Source: Rhizobium sp. FKL33 (GTDB lineage Bacteria > Pseudomonadota > Alphaproteobacteria > Rhizobiales > Rhizobiaceae). From it: a DNA stretch of 64,000 bases. The position numbers were made by a program, and so were the translations under genes. The stretch covers positions 1-64,000 of the forward strand of contig NZ_STFX01000024.1 of the NCBI RefSeq assembly GCF_005222915.1, given 5' to 3'. This document shows positions 55,088-63,817 of this stretch, one piece after another (position 1 is the stretch's first letter; each line of letters begins with the position of its first letter). The notes beneath the pieces are model-generated. The model searched no databases and had not been told where the DNA came from. It saw only the letters and a program-made list of their open reading frames with translations.

Positions 55088-55260
55088 CGACCGTCCCTTT
55101 TGATCTGCTTCTCACCGTTTCGACCACATAGCGCGAACGCCGCACAGGGGATAGAGGCAAGTCGTCTGGCCGTTGGCGAACGCCCGGTTTAGCAAAGGCC
55201 CGCCCCCAATATAATTTCAGGGGCATGGCAGGAGGCGATGGCCGCAGCGAAAGCGCCGGA

Positions 55261-56019
55261 TCACATTGTCTCGATGCGGAGACCGGCGGCGCGATAGTCC
55301 GTGAGGTCTGGCGTCCCGGCGTCTTCCACACCGACATACGCCCCGGTCAAGGCTTCAAGCGGCAGCACCTGAAAGGGCGAGACGGCGTCGAGCTTGGCGG
55401 CGGTGACGAGCGTCCAGGTCTCCGCCGATTGTCCGGCGATGCGGCGCTTGATTGCAGCTTCCTCGGCGTCGCCCGTTGTCAGGCCATGGCGCGGATGGAG
55501 GCCGGTGACGCCGAGGAAGAACAGGTCGGGTCGCAAGCCTCCGATCTGCTCGGCGGCGAGCGCGCCCGTGGTGACCATCGAATGTTTGTAGAGACGGCCG
55601 CCGATCAGGATGACGTCTGCTGTCGGATGATCCTCCAATTCCGCGGCGATGGTGGGGCTGTGGGTGGCGACGGTGAAGGCGAAATTGCGAGGCAGCGCGC
55701 GGGCGAGCACGGCATTGGTGCTGCCGCCATCGAGAAAGATCAGTTGGCCCGGCTTCACCAGCGTCGCCGCCTTCTCGGCCAGCCGCGCCTTGACATCCGC
55801 AGCAATCGCCCGGCGGGCGCCGAGATCCGGCAGATCGGGCGTCACGGGCAAAGCGCCGCCATGGACGCGGCGCAACAGGCCTTCGGCGGCGAGTTCGCGC
55901 AGGTCGCGGCGGATCGTATCTTCCGAGAGCTGGAATTCCTCGGCGAAGGCCTTGGCCACGATGCGGCCCTCGGCTTTCAGCCTGTTGATGAGCACAGCCT
56001 TGCGCTCCGTCGTCATCAT
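55261..56019 (-). CDS. DeoR/GlpR family transcriptional regulator
   Basis: A 252-residue regulator with the DeoR helix-turn-helix (TERKAVLINRLKAEGRIVAK, LSEDTIRRDLRELAAEG) and the sugar-phosphate-binding domain with FLDGGSTNAVLARAL and LIGGRLYKHSMVTTG. It probably controls a sugar or sugar-alcohol pathway; the divergent or neighbouring target is not clear, though the D-lactate dehydrogenase-like gene is the nearest on the same strand. Confidence 0.85.
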   Translation of the reverse strand: MMTTERKAVLINRLKAEGRIVAKAFAEEFQLSEDTIRRDLRELAAEGLLRRVHGGALPVTPDLPDLGARRAIAADVKARLAEKAATLVKPGQLIFLDGGSTNAVLARALPRNFAFTVATHSPTIAAELEDHPTADVILIGGRLYKHSMVTTGALAAEQIGGLRPDLFFLGVTGLHPRHGLTTGDAEEAAIKRRIAGQSAETWTLVTAAKLDAVSPFQVLPLEALTGAYVGVEDAGTPDLTDYRAAGLRIETM

Positions 56020-56084
56020 CCGCCGTTCCCCCGCTCGATCATTGCGAGCGCCTTATCGCATGAGGACGTCTCGCGCGAAAGCCG

Positions 56085-57095
56085 TCAGACATGGCCCGCC
56101 AGCCGCTCCACCGAGATGCTGTGGGTCGCAGACCCCGTATCGCGGAAGGAGACGATGTTGCCGAGCGTGGTCTCGGCGATGGCGTCGAGCGCTTCGCGAG
56201 TGAAGAAGGCCTGATGGCCGGTGATCAGCACATTCGGGAAGGTCAGCAAGCGAGCGAAGACGTCGTCGCGCAGCACCTGGCTCGAGAGATCCTCGAAGAA
56301 CAGATCGGCCTCCTCCTCATAGACATCGAGGCCCAATGCGCCGATGCGGCCCGATTTCAGCCCGTCGATCACCGCGCGGGTGTCGATGACGCCGCCGCGG
56401 CCGGTGTTGATGAGCATGACGCCGGGCTTCAGCAGCGGCAGGGTCTCATCGCGGATCATGTGACGCGTCTCGGGCGTCAGCGGGCAATTGAGGCTCAGGA
56501 CGTCAGACTGGGAAAACACGTCCTCCAGCGACCCATAGCGCATGCCCAGCGCCTCGCAAGCAGGATTGGGCTGGGGATCGAAACCGAGGAGACGGCAGCC
56601 GAAACCCGAGAGAATGCGCGTCAGCACTTCGCCGATCTTTCCGGTGCCGACCACGCCCACCGTCTTGCCGTGGAGATCGAAACCGAGCAGGCCATCGAGA
56701 GCGAAATTGCCTTCGCGCACCCGGTTGTAGGCGCGGTGGATCTTGCGGTTGAGGCAGAGAATGATCGCCATCGTGTGTTCGGCCACCGCATAGGGCGAAT
56801 AGGCCGGCACGCGCGCCACCGTCAGTCCGTATTCGCGGGCGGCGGCGAGATCGACATTGTTGAAGCCGGCGCAGCGCAGGGCCACCAGCCTGACGCCGAG
56901 CGCATCGAGCCGCGCCAGAACAGGAGCCGAGAGATCGTCATTGACGAAAGCGCAGACGGCGCCGGAGCCATCGGCGAGCCCTGCCGTCTCCAGCGACAGA
57001 TGCGCCTCGGTGTAACGCAGCGACAGACCGAACGCCGAGCCGCGATCGAGGAAATGCCGGTCATAGGGTTTCGCGCTGAACACCGTCACCTGCAT
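56085..57095 (-). CDS. ldhA: 2-hydroxyacid dehydrogenase, D-lactate dehydrogenase (LdhA) type
   Basis: A 336-residue NAD-dependent enzyme. It has the catalytic-domain opening [14 protein letters not shown], the LdhA-type [10 protein letters not shown], the NAD-binding [13 protein letters not shown] and LLINTGRGG-type [10 protein letters not shown], and the active-site His in [10 protein letters not shown]. The pattern is closest to fermentative D-lactate dehydrogenase. The ATG at 57095 is the family start; a longer frame from 57176 is less likely. Confidence 0.87.
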   Translation of the reverse strand: MQVTVFSAKPYDRHFLDRGSAFGLSLRYTEAHLSLETAGLADGSGAVCAFVNDDLSAPVLARLDALGVRLVALRCAGFNNVDLAAAREYGLTVARVPAYSPYAVAEHTMAIILCLNRKIHRAYNRVREGNFALDGLLGFDLHGKTVGVVGTGKIGEVLTRILSGFGCRLLGFDPQPNPACEALGMRYGSLEDVFSQSDVLSLNCPLTPETRHMIRDETLPLLKPGVMLINTGRGGVIDTRAVIDGLKSGRIGALGLDVYEEEADLFFEDLSSQVLRDDVFARLLTFPNVLITGHQAFFTREALDAIAETTLGNIVSFRDTGSATHSISVERLAGHV

Positions 57096-57333
57096 GCGTT
57101 TCACTCCGTAGTTGCTGATCGTCGCGACGATGACATGGCGGAGGCGGCCGGTCCACGCCGATCCGCATATCCGCATTGCGGCGAAGTATGAATGATTGAC
57201 ATGACAGGATCGTGCTATACATCGACCTGGAACGGCGAAGGCAAAGGCGGGGCATCCTGCCGATTACCGAGGTCCAGCACCCCCGATACGAGAGAGATTC
57301 CCTGAGGCGCAGGCCGATGGAAGACGATACGCC

Positions 57334-57543
57334 ATGAAACCCCTGCCCGCCTGCCAGGCCAAACCCATACTCCGCGCCTATGAAAGCCTGACAGGCGAAA
57401 GCTGGTTCAACCGCAATGCGGTGACCGAGCGCGAATTGCTGAAAATGCTGTTTGCGCTGCGCGGCGACGGATCGGGGCCGGAAGACGCCTTCTACAAAGC
57501 CGCCGAAGACGAGGCGAGACGGCGGTTTTCGAAGATCAGGTAA
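57334..57543 (+). CDS. Small hypothetical protein (69 aa)
   Basis: A 69-residue basic and helical protein (ILRAYESLTGESWFNRNAVTERELLKMLFALR, then EDAFYKAAEDEARRRFSKIR in shorter pieces). I know no family. The ribosome binding site is weak. It lies between the divergent ldhA gene and the riboswitch of sugE. Confidence 0.45.
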   Translation: MKPLPACQAKPILRAYESLTGESWFNRNAVTERELLKMLFALRGDGSGPEDAFYKAAEDEARRRFSKIR

Positions 57544-57590
57544 GGCGCAACAGCCTTTTCATACCGCCCGTGGAACGCTATAGGAGGTCG

Positions 57591-57633
57591 GCGAGGACGA
57601 CCTCGCTCGATGACGACAGAACGGGACGGCCCG
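57591..57633 (+). promoter_or_regulatory. Guanidine-II (mini-ykkC) riboswitch upstream of sugE
   Basis: Two hairpins with the class-defining ACGR tetraloops: GCGAGG-ACGA-CCTCGC (57591-57606) and CGGG-ACGG-CCCG (57622-57633), joined by a 15-base linker. The sequence after the second hairpin runs into the AAAGGAGG ribosome binding site at 57638-57645. This is the mini-ykkC architecture, in which each loop binds guanidinium and the folding controls access to the ribosome binding site. The location directly before sugE/gdx strongly supports the call. Confidence 0.87.
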
Positions 57634-57650
57634 ACATAAAGGAGGCCGTC

Positions 57651-57971
57651 ATGGCGTGGCTCTATCTCATCTCGGCTGGACTACTCGAGGTTGTATGGGC
57701 CTATTTCCTCAAACAATCCGATGGTTTCACCCGGCCGCTGCCGACGCTGATCACCGTGGTTGCGCTCGGCGCCAGCCTCGGATTGCTGGCGCTGTCGCTG
57801 CGCAGCCTGCCGCTCGGACCGGCTTACGCGATCTGGACCGGCATCGGCGCGGTGGGCGCCTATGGCGTGGGCGTCCTGCTGCTCGGCGACGCGTTGACGC
57901 CGATGCGGGCCTGCGCGGCGTTGATGATCCTCGGCGGCATCGTGCTGATGAAACTGTCGACCGAGGCGTGA
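57651..57971 (+). CDS. sugE: SMR family guanidinium exporter SugE (Gdx)
   Basis: A 106-residue four-helix small multidrug resistance protein. The conserved Glu in helix 1 (SAGLLEVVWAYFLKQSDGF, residue about 13) and the SugE-type motif GPAYAIWTGIGAVGAYGVG are present. Gdx proteins export guanidinium in exchange for protons. The mini-ykkC riboswitch upstream fits this substrate, so the older name for quaternary ammonium resistance is probably misleading here. Confidence 0.88.
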   Translation: MAWLYLISAGLLEVVWAYFLKQSDGFTRPLPTLITVVALGASLGLLALSLRSLPLGPAYAIWTGIGAVGAYGVGVLLLGDALTPMRACAALMILGGIVLMKLSTEA

Positions 57972-57975
57972 GGCG

Positions 57976-58581
57976 TCACGGCGAATAGACTGCGAGCGCG
58001 GCGATCACCGCGTTCCAGCAGGCCGGCTTGTGGAAAACCGGCCGCTCTCGCTCGGAAACGGGAATTTCGTCCGCGCCATAACCTGTGATGAACACATAGG
58101 GGACACCGCGATCGGCCAAGGCTTCGGCGAGCGGGAAGACCGTCTCGTCGTCCAGCCGGATGTCGCGCAGCGCCGCAGACGGCGATGGGCGGCCCTCCAG
58201 GAGCGCGAGCGCAAAAACGACGGAGGCAGAGGGGCCGAGCACGTCGGCGCCGCCGTCGCGCAACTGCGCTTCGGCCTCGGCGGCGACGAAATAATCGTCC
58301 TCGACCAGCAGGATCGACGCGCCTGCAAGCGGCAGCCGGCCGGCGAATTTCCGCCGGGCGGCGACCAGAGCGAAGGCGGATAGTTTCTCCGGCTCGACCA
58401 AGCCCCGCCGGTAGCGGGCGATGACATAGGCCGCGAATTCGCGCTGCATCTCCTCATCGCTCGGAAACCAGCGCTCGGCGCTGATGTCATCGAAAATTTT
58501 CTGCAACAGGGCGACGTCCGCAGGCGAAAATACGCCGGCGGTCAAATGCCGAAGAATGCGTTGCATTTGACCAGCTTTCAT
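57976..58581 (-). CDS. Response regulator with N-terminal helical domain
   Basis: A 201-residue protein. Residues about 17-68 form a helical module (FSPADVALLQKIF, RYRRGLVEPEKL) that also occurs alone in the gene at 15487-15705. From about residue 88 there is a receiver domain with acidic Glu94-Asp95 (LLVEDDYF), phosphoacceptor Asp140 (LRDIRLDD), Thr166 (FITGYG) and Lys185 (VFHKPA). No output domain is present, so it probably acts through protein-protein contact. The start codon is uncertain: ATG 58581 or 58566; a longer frame from 58761 looks unlikely. Confidence 0.75.
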   Translation of the reverse strand: MKAGQMQRILRHLTAGVFSPADVALLQKIFDDISAERWFPSDEEMQREFAAYVIARYRRGLVEPEKLSAFALVAARRKFAGRLPLAGASILLVEDDYFVAAEAEAQLRDGGADVLGPSASVVFALALLEGRPSPSAALRDIRLDDETVFPLAEALADRGVPYVFITGYGADEIPVSERERPVFHKPACWNAVIAALAVYSP

Positions 58582-58741
58582 GACCGCGAAAGAACATAAA
58601 TGACAAGCGCCTGTCGAAGTTCCATTGCAGCGATAAAGCCGCGCAGGCCGGTTTGCGCGTTGAAGCCTTCGGCGAGAACAGGTTAACTCCGCTCGACAGA
58701 CCGATCGTATCGGCCATTCAGTTGTAGGAGGAATTCCGCCC

Positions 58742-59572
58742 ATGCCCCATTTCCACGCCAAGGACGGCGCAAGACTGGCCTATGCTGACGAAGGCGACGG
58801 CCTGCCGGTGCTGGCGCTGGCGGGCCTGACGCGCGACGGCCGCGATTTCGATTACCTCGCGCCGCATCTGAGCGGCGTCCGGCTGATCCGGCTCGACAGC
58901 CGCGGGCGCGGCGGCTCGGACTGGACGGGGCACGCCACCTACACGGTGCCGCAGGAGGCGGCCGATGCGCTGGCGCTTCTCGACCATCTCGGCCTCGACA
59001 AAGCGGCGGTGATCGGCAGTTCGCGCGGCGGGCTGATCGGCAAGTTCCTCGCCGCCACCGCCAAGCACCGGCTGACCGGCCTCTGCATGAACGATGTCGG
59101 CCCCGTCCTAGAAAAGGCGGGGCTCGACCGCATCGTCGGCTATCTCGGCGTCAGACCTCAGGCGAAGACGCTGAGCGAGATCGCCGCCGCGCTGCCGCTC
59201 GCCAATCCCGGCTTCGTCAACGTGCCGGCCTCGCGCTGGCGCGAAGAGGCGGAGCGGCATTTCCGCGAGACGGAGACGGGCGTCGATCTGACCTATGATC
59301 CTGAATTGAGACAAAGCTTCGAGACGGCGGTGTCGGGTCCGCCGGTCGATCTCTGGCCGCTGTTCGATGCGCTGAAAGACCTGCCGGTCGCGCTGATCCG
59401 GGCTGAGAACTCCGATCTCCTGAGCCGGGACGCCGCCCGGGAGATGCAGGCGCGACGGCCGGACATGATCTATGCCGAAACGGCCGATCGCGCCCATATT
59501 CCCTTCCTCGACGAGCCGGAAGCGCTCGCCGCGATCAGGACCTGGCTGGAATGGGTAAAAAAGGCGATGTGA
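58742..59572 (+). CDS. Alpha/beta hydrolase
   Basis: A 276-residue alpha/beta hydrolase-fold protein. The oxyanion region LALAGLTRDGRDFDYLAPH is followed by DSRGRGGSDW, the nucleophile elbow GSSRGGL (Ser102-like), an acidic residue in ALIRAENSDLLS and a His near ADRAHIPFLDEPEAL. The substrate cannot be predicted. It has a GGAGGAA site before the ATG. It is divergent from the response regulator. Confidence 0.85.
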   Translation: MPHFHAKDGARLAYADEGDGLPVLALAGLTRDGRDFDYLAPHLSGVRLIRLDSRGRGGSDWTGHATYTVPQEAADALALLDHLGLDKAAVIGSSRGGLIGKFLAATAKHRLTGLCMNDVGPVLEKAGLDRIVGYLGVRPQAKTLSEIAAALPLANPGFVNVPASRWREEAERHFRETETGVDLTYDPELRQSFETAVSGPPVDLWPLFDALKDLPVALIRAENSDLLSRDAAREMQARRPDMIYAETADRAHIPFLDEPEALAAIRTWLEWVKKAM

Positions 59573-59575
59573 GTG

Positions 59576-59848
59576 TTATTGCGGCGCCTGCGCGCTCTGG
59601 CTCTCGTTCTCGTAGAGACGGGTGAGCATGAAGAAGACGGCGCTCTGGAAATCGGCGACTTCGTGGGAAACTTCGTCCTCATCGACGCCCGCGGCGCGCA
59701 ATTCGGCGGCCATGCGACGGGCGCGGCTCTTCCACCACGCCTCGGCCTCGCCCGAGGAAAGACGCTTGATGACCTGCGCCGCCTCCTGAACCTCGGAGGC
59801 GCGGGCTGCGGCGGGAAACGCGACGATCTGACACGATGAAGCACTCAT
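59576..59848 (-). CDS. DUF6074-like small protein
   Basis: A 90-residue protein with the DUF6074-type start SSCQIVAFPAAARASEV and helix WWKSRARRMAAELRAAGVDEDEV. Such proteins are frequent in Hyphomicrobiales and have no known function. It converges with the alpha/beta hydrolase gene, with four bases between the stops. Confidence 0.68.
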   Translation of the reverse strand: MSASSCQIVAFPAAARASEVQEAAQVIKRLSSGEAEAWWKSRARRMAAELRAAGVDEDEVSHEVADFQSAVFFMLTRLYENESQSAQAPQ

Positions 59849-59956
59849 GTCCCCTTGTGTAGCCGAACATGCCTAATGCGGAGTTAATGAAAACGAGGCG
59901 TCCGGGTCGTTATGGAACGGCAGGCGTCTCGCACACCCGCCTTTCTGAGAAGAAGC

Positions 59957-60856
59957 TCACCCCAGCGCCAGCCGGTTTTTCAGCCGCTGCGTCGCAAAAT
60001 CCGTAAATGCTCGGAGTTTCAAGGGCATGATCGCCTGTCCCGTGTGCACGAGATGCACGGGAAACGGTTCCGGCTCGAAGTCCCGCAACACCGCAATGAG
60101 CCGCCCGTCGGCAATTTCGGCGGCGACCTGATAAGACAAGATGCGAGCGATGCCCGCTCCCGCGAGCGCCGCATTGATCGCCCCATCCGCAGTGTTGATG
60201 GCGAAGCGCGGGCGGATCGGCACGGCCACGGTGTCCTGCCCCTTGCGGAATGTCCAGACATCGGTGCTGTTGAGCCGTTCGAAGGCGATGCAGTCATGCG
60301 CCGCGAGATGCTCGAGACTGGTCGGCGTCCCGCGTTCGGCGAGATAGGCCGAGCTGGCGCAGACGACCCAGCGCACCGCGCCGAGCCGGGTCGCAACGAG
60401 GCTGCTATCCGGAAGCGGGCCGATGCGCACGGCGAGGTCCACGTGATTTTCGACGAGATCGACGACATGGTCGGCCAGAACCATGCGCACATTGATGTCG
60501 GGATAGGCCTTGAGAAAATCGAGCACGACGGGCTCGACATGCATGCGCCCGAACATGATCGGCGCGGTGATCAACATGTCGCCGCGCGGCAGGCGGTACT
60601 CGCCTGTCGCCGCCCGCTCCGCCTCGTCCAGCTCATCCAGGATGCGCCTGCAGGTTGCGACGAAGGCTTGCCCCGCGTCGGTCAGCAACAGTTTCCGGCT
60701 CGTCCGCACCACCAGTTGCGCGCTGAGATGCGCTTCCAGATCGGAAACCCGGCGGCTGACGGTTGGCAAGGGCACCCCGAGCGCGCGCGACGCTGCCGAC
60801 AGGCTGCCGCCGTCTATTGCGGCGATCAGGGTGCGCATGGCTTCAAAACGGTCCAT
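59957..60856 (-). CDS. LysR family transcriptional regulator
   Basis: A 299-residue regulator with the LysR HTH (FEAMRTLIAAIDGGSLSAASRALGVPLPTV) and the substrate-binding domain of the YafC/DsdC-like group (GDMLITAPIMFGRMHVEPVV). I chose the ATG at 60856. It is divergent from a three-gene operon that starts 118 bases away with an AhpD-like gene and is the likely regulator of it. Confidence 0.87.
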   Translation of the reverse strand: MDRFEAMRTLIAAIDGGSLSAASRALGVPLPTVSRRVSDLEAHLSAQLVVRTSRKLLLTDAGQAFVATCRRILDELDEAERAATGEYRLPRGDMLITAPIMFGRMHVEPVVLDFLKAYPDINVRMVLADHVVDLVENHVDLAVRIGPLPDSSLVATRLGAVRWVVCASSAYLAERGTPTSLEHLAAHDCIAFERLNSTDVWTFRKGQDTVAVPIRPRFAINTADGAINAALAGAGIARILSYQVAAEIADGRLIAVLRDFEPEPFPVHLVHTGQAIMPLKLRAFTDFATQRLKNRLALG

Positions 60857-60886
60857 CGGACATTCCATAAAACGGAAGGATGAGTT

Positions 60887-60914
60887 GCCAAATCGATGGA
60901 TACTGCAGTTTGGC
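60887..60914. promoter_or_regulatory. Inverted repeat in the LysR-AhpD-like gap
   Basis: GCCAAA (60887-60892) and TTTGGC (60909-60914) are inverted copies 16 bases apart. LysR regulators bind partly symmetric sites in such divergent gaps, so this is a candidate, of modest weight. Confidence 0.35.
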
Positions 60915-60974
60915 GGAATATTCTACCCAATAGGCGCCGGCCGAGAACGGCCCCTCACACAAAGGACACCTACG

Positions 60975-61526
60975 ATGACCCGTATTGCCCTCCCCGCCAC
61001 AATCGCCGATGCCCCTCAGGCTGCGCAGCCTCTGCTGCAGGCCGTCGAGAAGCAGCTCGGCTCCGTCCCCAATCTCTTCCGCCTCGTGGCCACCAGCCCG
61101 CAGGCGCTCGAAGGCTATCTCGGCCTGTCCGGCGCGCTCGGCAAGGGCGTGCTGCCGGCGGCGACGCGCGAGCGCATCGCGCTGGCTGTCGCGGAAGTGA
61201 ATGGCTGCGATTATTGCCTGTCGGCGCACAGCTATCTCGGCAAGAACCTTGCCCGGCTGGATGACGCGGAGATCGCCGCCAACCGCAAGGGCGGTTCGAA
61301 CGACGCCAAGGCGGACGCCGCCGTACGCTTTGCAGCCAAAGTGGCGGCGGCGCGGGGCCATATCTCGGACGTCGATTTCGCCGCCGTCAAGAGCGCCGGC
61401 TACAGCGACGCGCAGATTATCGAGATCGTCCAGCATGTCGCGCTCAACAGCTGGACCAATTTTGTCAACAACGTCTTCCAGACCGAGATCGACTTCCCCG
61501 TCGTCACAAGCAGCGCCGCCGCCTGA
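60975..61526 (+). CDS. AhpD-like carboxymuconolactone decarboxylase family protein
   Basis: A 183-residue protein of the CMD/AhpD fold with the active-site motif CDYCLSAHSYLG (CxxCxxxH) and the preceding Glu in VAEVNG. These proteins act as peroxidase or alkylhydroperoxidase-type reductases. The region LPAATRERIALAVAEVNG is typical of peroxidase-related enzymes. It leads an operon with the PNPOx-like and NTF2-like genes. Confidence 0.85.
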   Translation: MTRIALPATIADAPQAAQPLLQAVEKQLGSVPNLFRLVATSPQALEGYLGLSGALGKGVLPAATRERIALAVAEVNGCDYCLSAHSYLGKNLARLDDAEIAANRKGGSNDAKADAAVRFAAKVAAARGHISDVDFAAVKSAGYSDAQIIEIVQHVALNSWTNFVNNVFQTEIDFPVVTSSAAA

Positions 61527-61599
61527 CCCCGGCGCCCGGGCGCGTCTCGAAATGTCGGCGCGCCCGACGCCCCTCGTCCTCACGCCGAAAGGAAAAGCC

Positions 61600-62220
61600 A
61601 TGCCCCCGTCGAGCGACATTGCATTTACGCCCGCCGTCAAGGCGCTTCAGACAGAACACGGGTCACGCCAGACCTATGCGCGGATGGAGGAAATGGGCGG
61701 TTTCCAGACCGAAATCACGTCCGGCCTCACCGACTTCCTGTCGAGCGTCGACACCGCCTATCTCGCCACCGCCAGCGCCTCGGGCCAGCCTTACGCCCAG
61801 CACCGGGGCGGCCCGAAAGGCTTTATCCGCCATCTCGGCGGCTCAAGGCTGGGCTTCGCCGACTATGCCGGAAACCGGCAATATGTCACCACGGGCAATC
61901 TGTCGGAGAACGACAAGGCGTTCCTCTTCCTAATGGACTACGCAAACCGCCGCAGGATCAAGCTCTGGGGACGGGCGCGGGTTGTCGCCGATGATCCGGC
62001 GCTGCTCGCCGAACTCATGCCGGAGGGCTATCGCGCCAGACCGGAGCAGGCCATCCTGTTCGACGTCGAGGCCTGGGATGTGAACTGCCCGCAGTATATT
62101 CCGCAGAAAATCGACGCCGCCGATGTCGCTGCGGCGCTGAAGCGGCTCGAAAGCCGCATCAGCGAGCTCGAAACCGAAAACGCCTCTTTGAAACATGCGC
62201 TCGAAAGGAGCCAGACATGA
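61600..62220 (+). CDS. Pyridoxamine 5'-phosphate oxidase-related protein with C-terminal coiled coil
   Basis: A 206-residue FMN-binding split-barrel protein: [20 protein letters not shown], then [11 protein letters not shown] and [20 protein letters not shown] are typical of the PNPOx-like family. A heptad pattern at residues about 170-204 ([18 protein letters not shown]) forms a coiled coil, which could make it dimeric or bind a partner. It overlaps the next gene by 4 bases. Confidence 0.82.
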   Translation: MPPSSDIAFTPAVKALQTEHGSRQTYARMEEMGGFQTEITSGLTDFLSSVDTAYLATASASGQPYAQHRGGPKGFIRHLGGSRLGFADYAGNRQYVTTGNLSENDKAFLFLMDYANRRRIKLWGRARVVADDPALLAELMPEGYRARPEQAILFDVEAWDVNCPQYIPQKIDAADVAAALKRLESRISELETENASLKHALERSQT

Positions 62221-62681
62221 CCCGTCCCCCGCTTCCGCCCTTCACCCGTGACAGCGCCGCAGAGAAAGTCCGATTGGCCGAAGACGCCTGGAACAGCCGC
62301 GATCCCCACCGCGTCGCCCCGGCCTACACGCCTCAGAGCCAATGGCGCAATCGCGCCGAATTCATCACCGGACACGAGGCCATCATCGCCTTTCTCAGCC
62401 GCAAATGGGCGCGCGAACTGGACTACAGACTGATCAAGGAATTATGGGCGCATGCGGAGGCGCGGATCGCGGTGCGCTTCGCTTATGAATATCGTGACGA
62501 CAGCGGCCACTGGTTTCGCGCCTATGGCAACGAAAACTGGCAGTTCGACGCCGACGGCCTGATGGAGCGTCGCATCGCCAGCATCAACGAACAGCCGATC
62601 GCCGAAACGAACCGGCTGTTTCGCTGGGCGCTCGGCCGGCGACCCGACGATCACCCCGGACTGTCCGACTTGGGTCTGTGA
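62217..62681 (+). CDS. NTF2-like (DUF1348) protein
   Basis: A 154-residue SnoaL/NTF2-fold protein. The DUF1348 pattern is clear: [38 protein letters not shown], and [18 protein letters not shown]. These proteins are often found with oxidoreductases and may bind a small hydrophobic substrate. It is the last gene of the LysR-controlled operon. Confidence 0.85.
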   Translation: MTRPPLPPFTRDSAAEKVRLAEDAWNSRDPHRVAPAYTPQSQWRNRAEFITGHEAIIAFLSRKWARELDYRLIKELWAHAEARIAVRFAYEYRDDSGHWFRAYGNENWQFDADGLMERRIASINEQPIAETNRLFRWALGRRPDDHPGLSDLGL

Positions 62682-62930
62682 GATCTTGGGCCTGTGAGAT
62701 GCGGCTATTGTTCTGACGAAGCGTGGGACGCCACGTTCATCTTTCCAGTCACGCCGTATTCGCTTCCCTGAAGGCAAAGAACGAAGCGAGCTTAAACAAG
62801 GATCATTTGACTGCTCCAGTCTTGACAGGCCACCCTGTAACGATCAGTTTCTCGCGCAAGCCCGGAAAAAGGTCAGCGGATTGTCCCCTAACCCGATCAG
62901 CGTGCGGAAAATCAGGTTCAGGAGTTTGAG

Positions 62931-63263
62931 ATGAAAATACGCGCGTTTTTGGCGATTTGCGCCGTTGTCGGGGCGGCTTCGGCGGCGCAGGCCGATCAGG
63001 CTGAAGATTTCAATGCGTTCGTTCAGGTGCTGGCGATCCCGGTCTACGCGCATAGCTGCGGGATCATGATGGACAAGGACGTGATGGACACGATCAACGC
63101 CGACGTCGTCAGCAAGATGAACACGGCCGGCGTGTCCGAGGAAAAAGGCGTCGAGATTCAGGGGCAGATGGTCGAACAGTTCAAAGCCAATGCCGATTGC
63201 ACGGAAGGCTCCGACGACCGAAACAATTTCGAAGCCGCGCTTAAGGCTTACGAGGGGAATTAG
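62931..63263 (+). CDS. Small secreted protein with signal peptide
   Basis: A 110-residue protein with a signal peptide (IRAFLAICAVVGAASAAQAD, cut near residue 21). The mature part has two cysteines (SCGIM, ADCTEG) that could form a disulfide, and the helices MDTINADVVSKMNTAG and NFEAALKAYEGN. No family recognised. It is a probable periplasmic protein, and the last base overlaps the next minus-strand frame by 4 bases. Confidence 0.6.
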   Translation: MKIRAFLAICAVVGAASAAQADQAEDFNAFVQVLAIPVYAHSCGIMMDKDVMDTINADVVSKMNTAGVSEEKGVEIQGQMVEQFKANADCTEGSDDRNNFEAALKAYEGN

Positions 63264-63487
63264 TCTCGTTCATCGAACGCGAACCAGAGCCACTTTATGA
63301 AAATGTAGAGGCCGCTATACTGTAGCGCTATAGCATTCTTGCGACCAAGCACCTCGGTTATAACAAAGCCGATAAAAACAACGGATGAAATGAACAATCC
63401 GTAGGGCCTCGTCGCCTCGAAATATAAACTGGAGGCAAAAAGCAAAAAAATCGTCGCGCGAACAGATATGAGAGCGATGAATTTCAT
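63260..63487 (-). CDS. Possible small membrane protein (75 aa)
   Basis: A 75-residue frame with two hydrophobic stretches (ISVRATIFLLFASSLYF and GLFISSVVFIGFVITEVL) in an AT-rich stretch. There is no clear ribosome binding site. It could be a genuine small membrane gene or a chance frame in AT-rich DNA. Confidence 0.35.
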   Translation of the reverse strand: MKFIALISVRATIFLLFASSLYFEATRPYGLFISSVVFIGFVITEVLGRKNAIALQYSGLYIFIKWLWFAFDERD

Positions 63488-63742
63488 GACTAATCACTAT
63501 ATCACAGATTACTTCGCCACCAATAGAGATCTCATAAAATAAAAAAGCTGATTTAAAAATCACGTTGAAATTATATTTTCAACGAGCGATCAAATCATTT
63601 TATGATAATACATTCGCTACCAACGATCCCAAACATTATAGACTTCTCGGAACAATCAATCTTTCGCCCGAAGCCTGTATGAACCTAGGCACCTTCAGAG
63701 GCACGAATCCTCGATTACGTCAGCGAATTTAAAAAACACAGT

Positions 63743-63817
63743 TGGCTGGGGCGCCAGGATTCGAACCTGGGAATGCCGGTACCAAAAACCGGTGCCTTAC
63801 CGCTTGGCGACGCCCCA
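63743..63817 (-). tRNA. tRNA-Gln (anticodon UUG)
   Basis: A 75-base cloverleaf with encoded CCA (63743-63745). The acceptor stem TGGGGCG pairs with CGCCCCA, the D arm GCCAAGCGGTAAGGC, the anticodon stem CCGGT/ACCGG around loop TTTTGGT (anticodon TTG), and the T arm CCAGG-TTCGAAT-CCTGG are all complete. It reads CAA codons. The 183 bases on to the window end show no feature I can support. Confidence 0.95.

Noticed and set aside
57181-57230. Sigma-70-like promoter (TTGACA and TATACA) upstream of the 69-residue gene
   Set aside because: The two boxes are only about 14 bases apart, too close for a standard promoter.
63315-63563. Alternative 82-codon frame overlapping the possible membrane gene near the tRNA
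   Set aside because: Its sequence is not membrane-like nor recognisable, and AT-rich DNA yields such frames easily.
63743-63817. tRNA-Gln as the attachment site of an integrated element
   Set aside because: No integrase gene and no repeated tRNA end were seen in the window.
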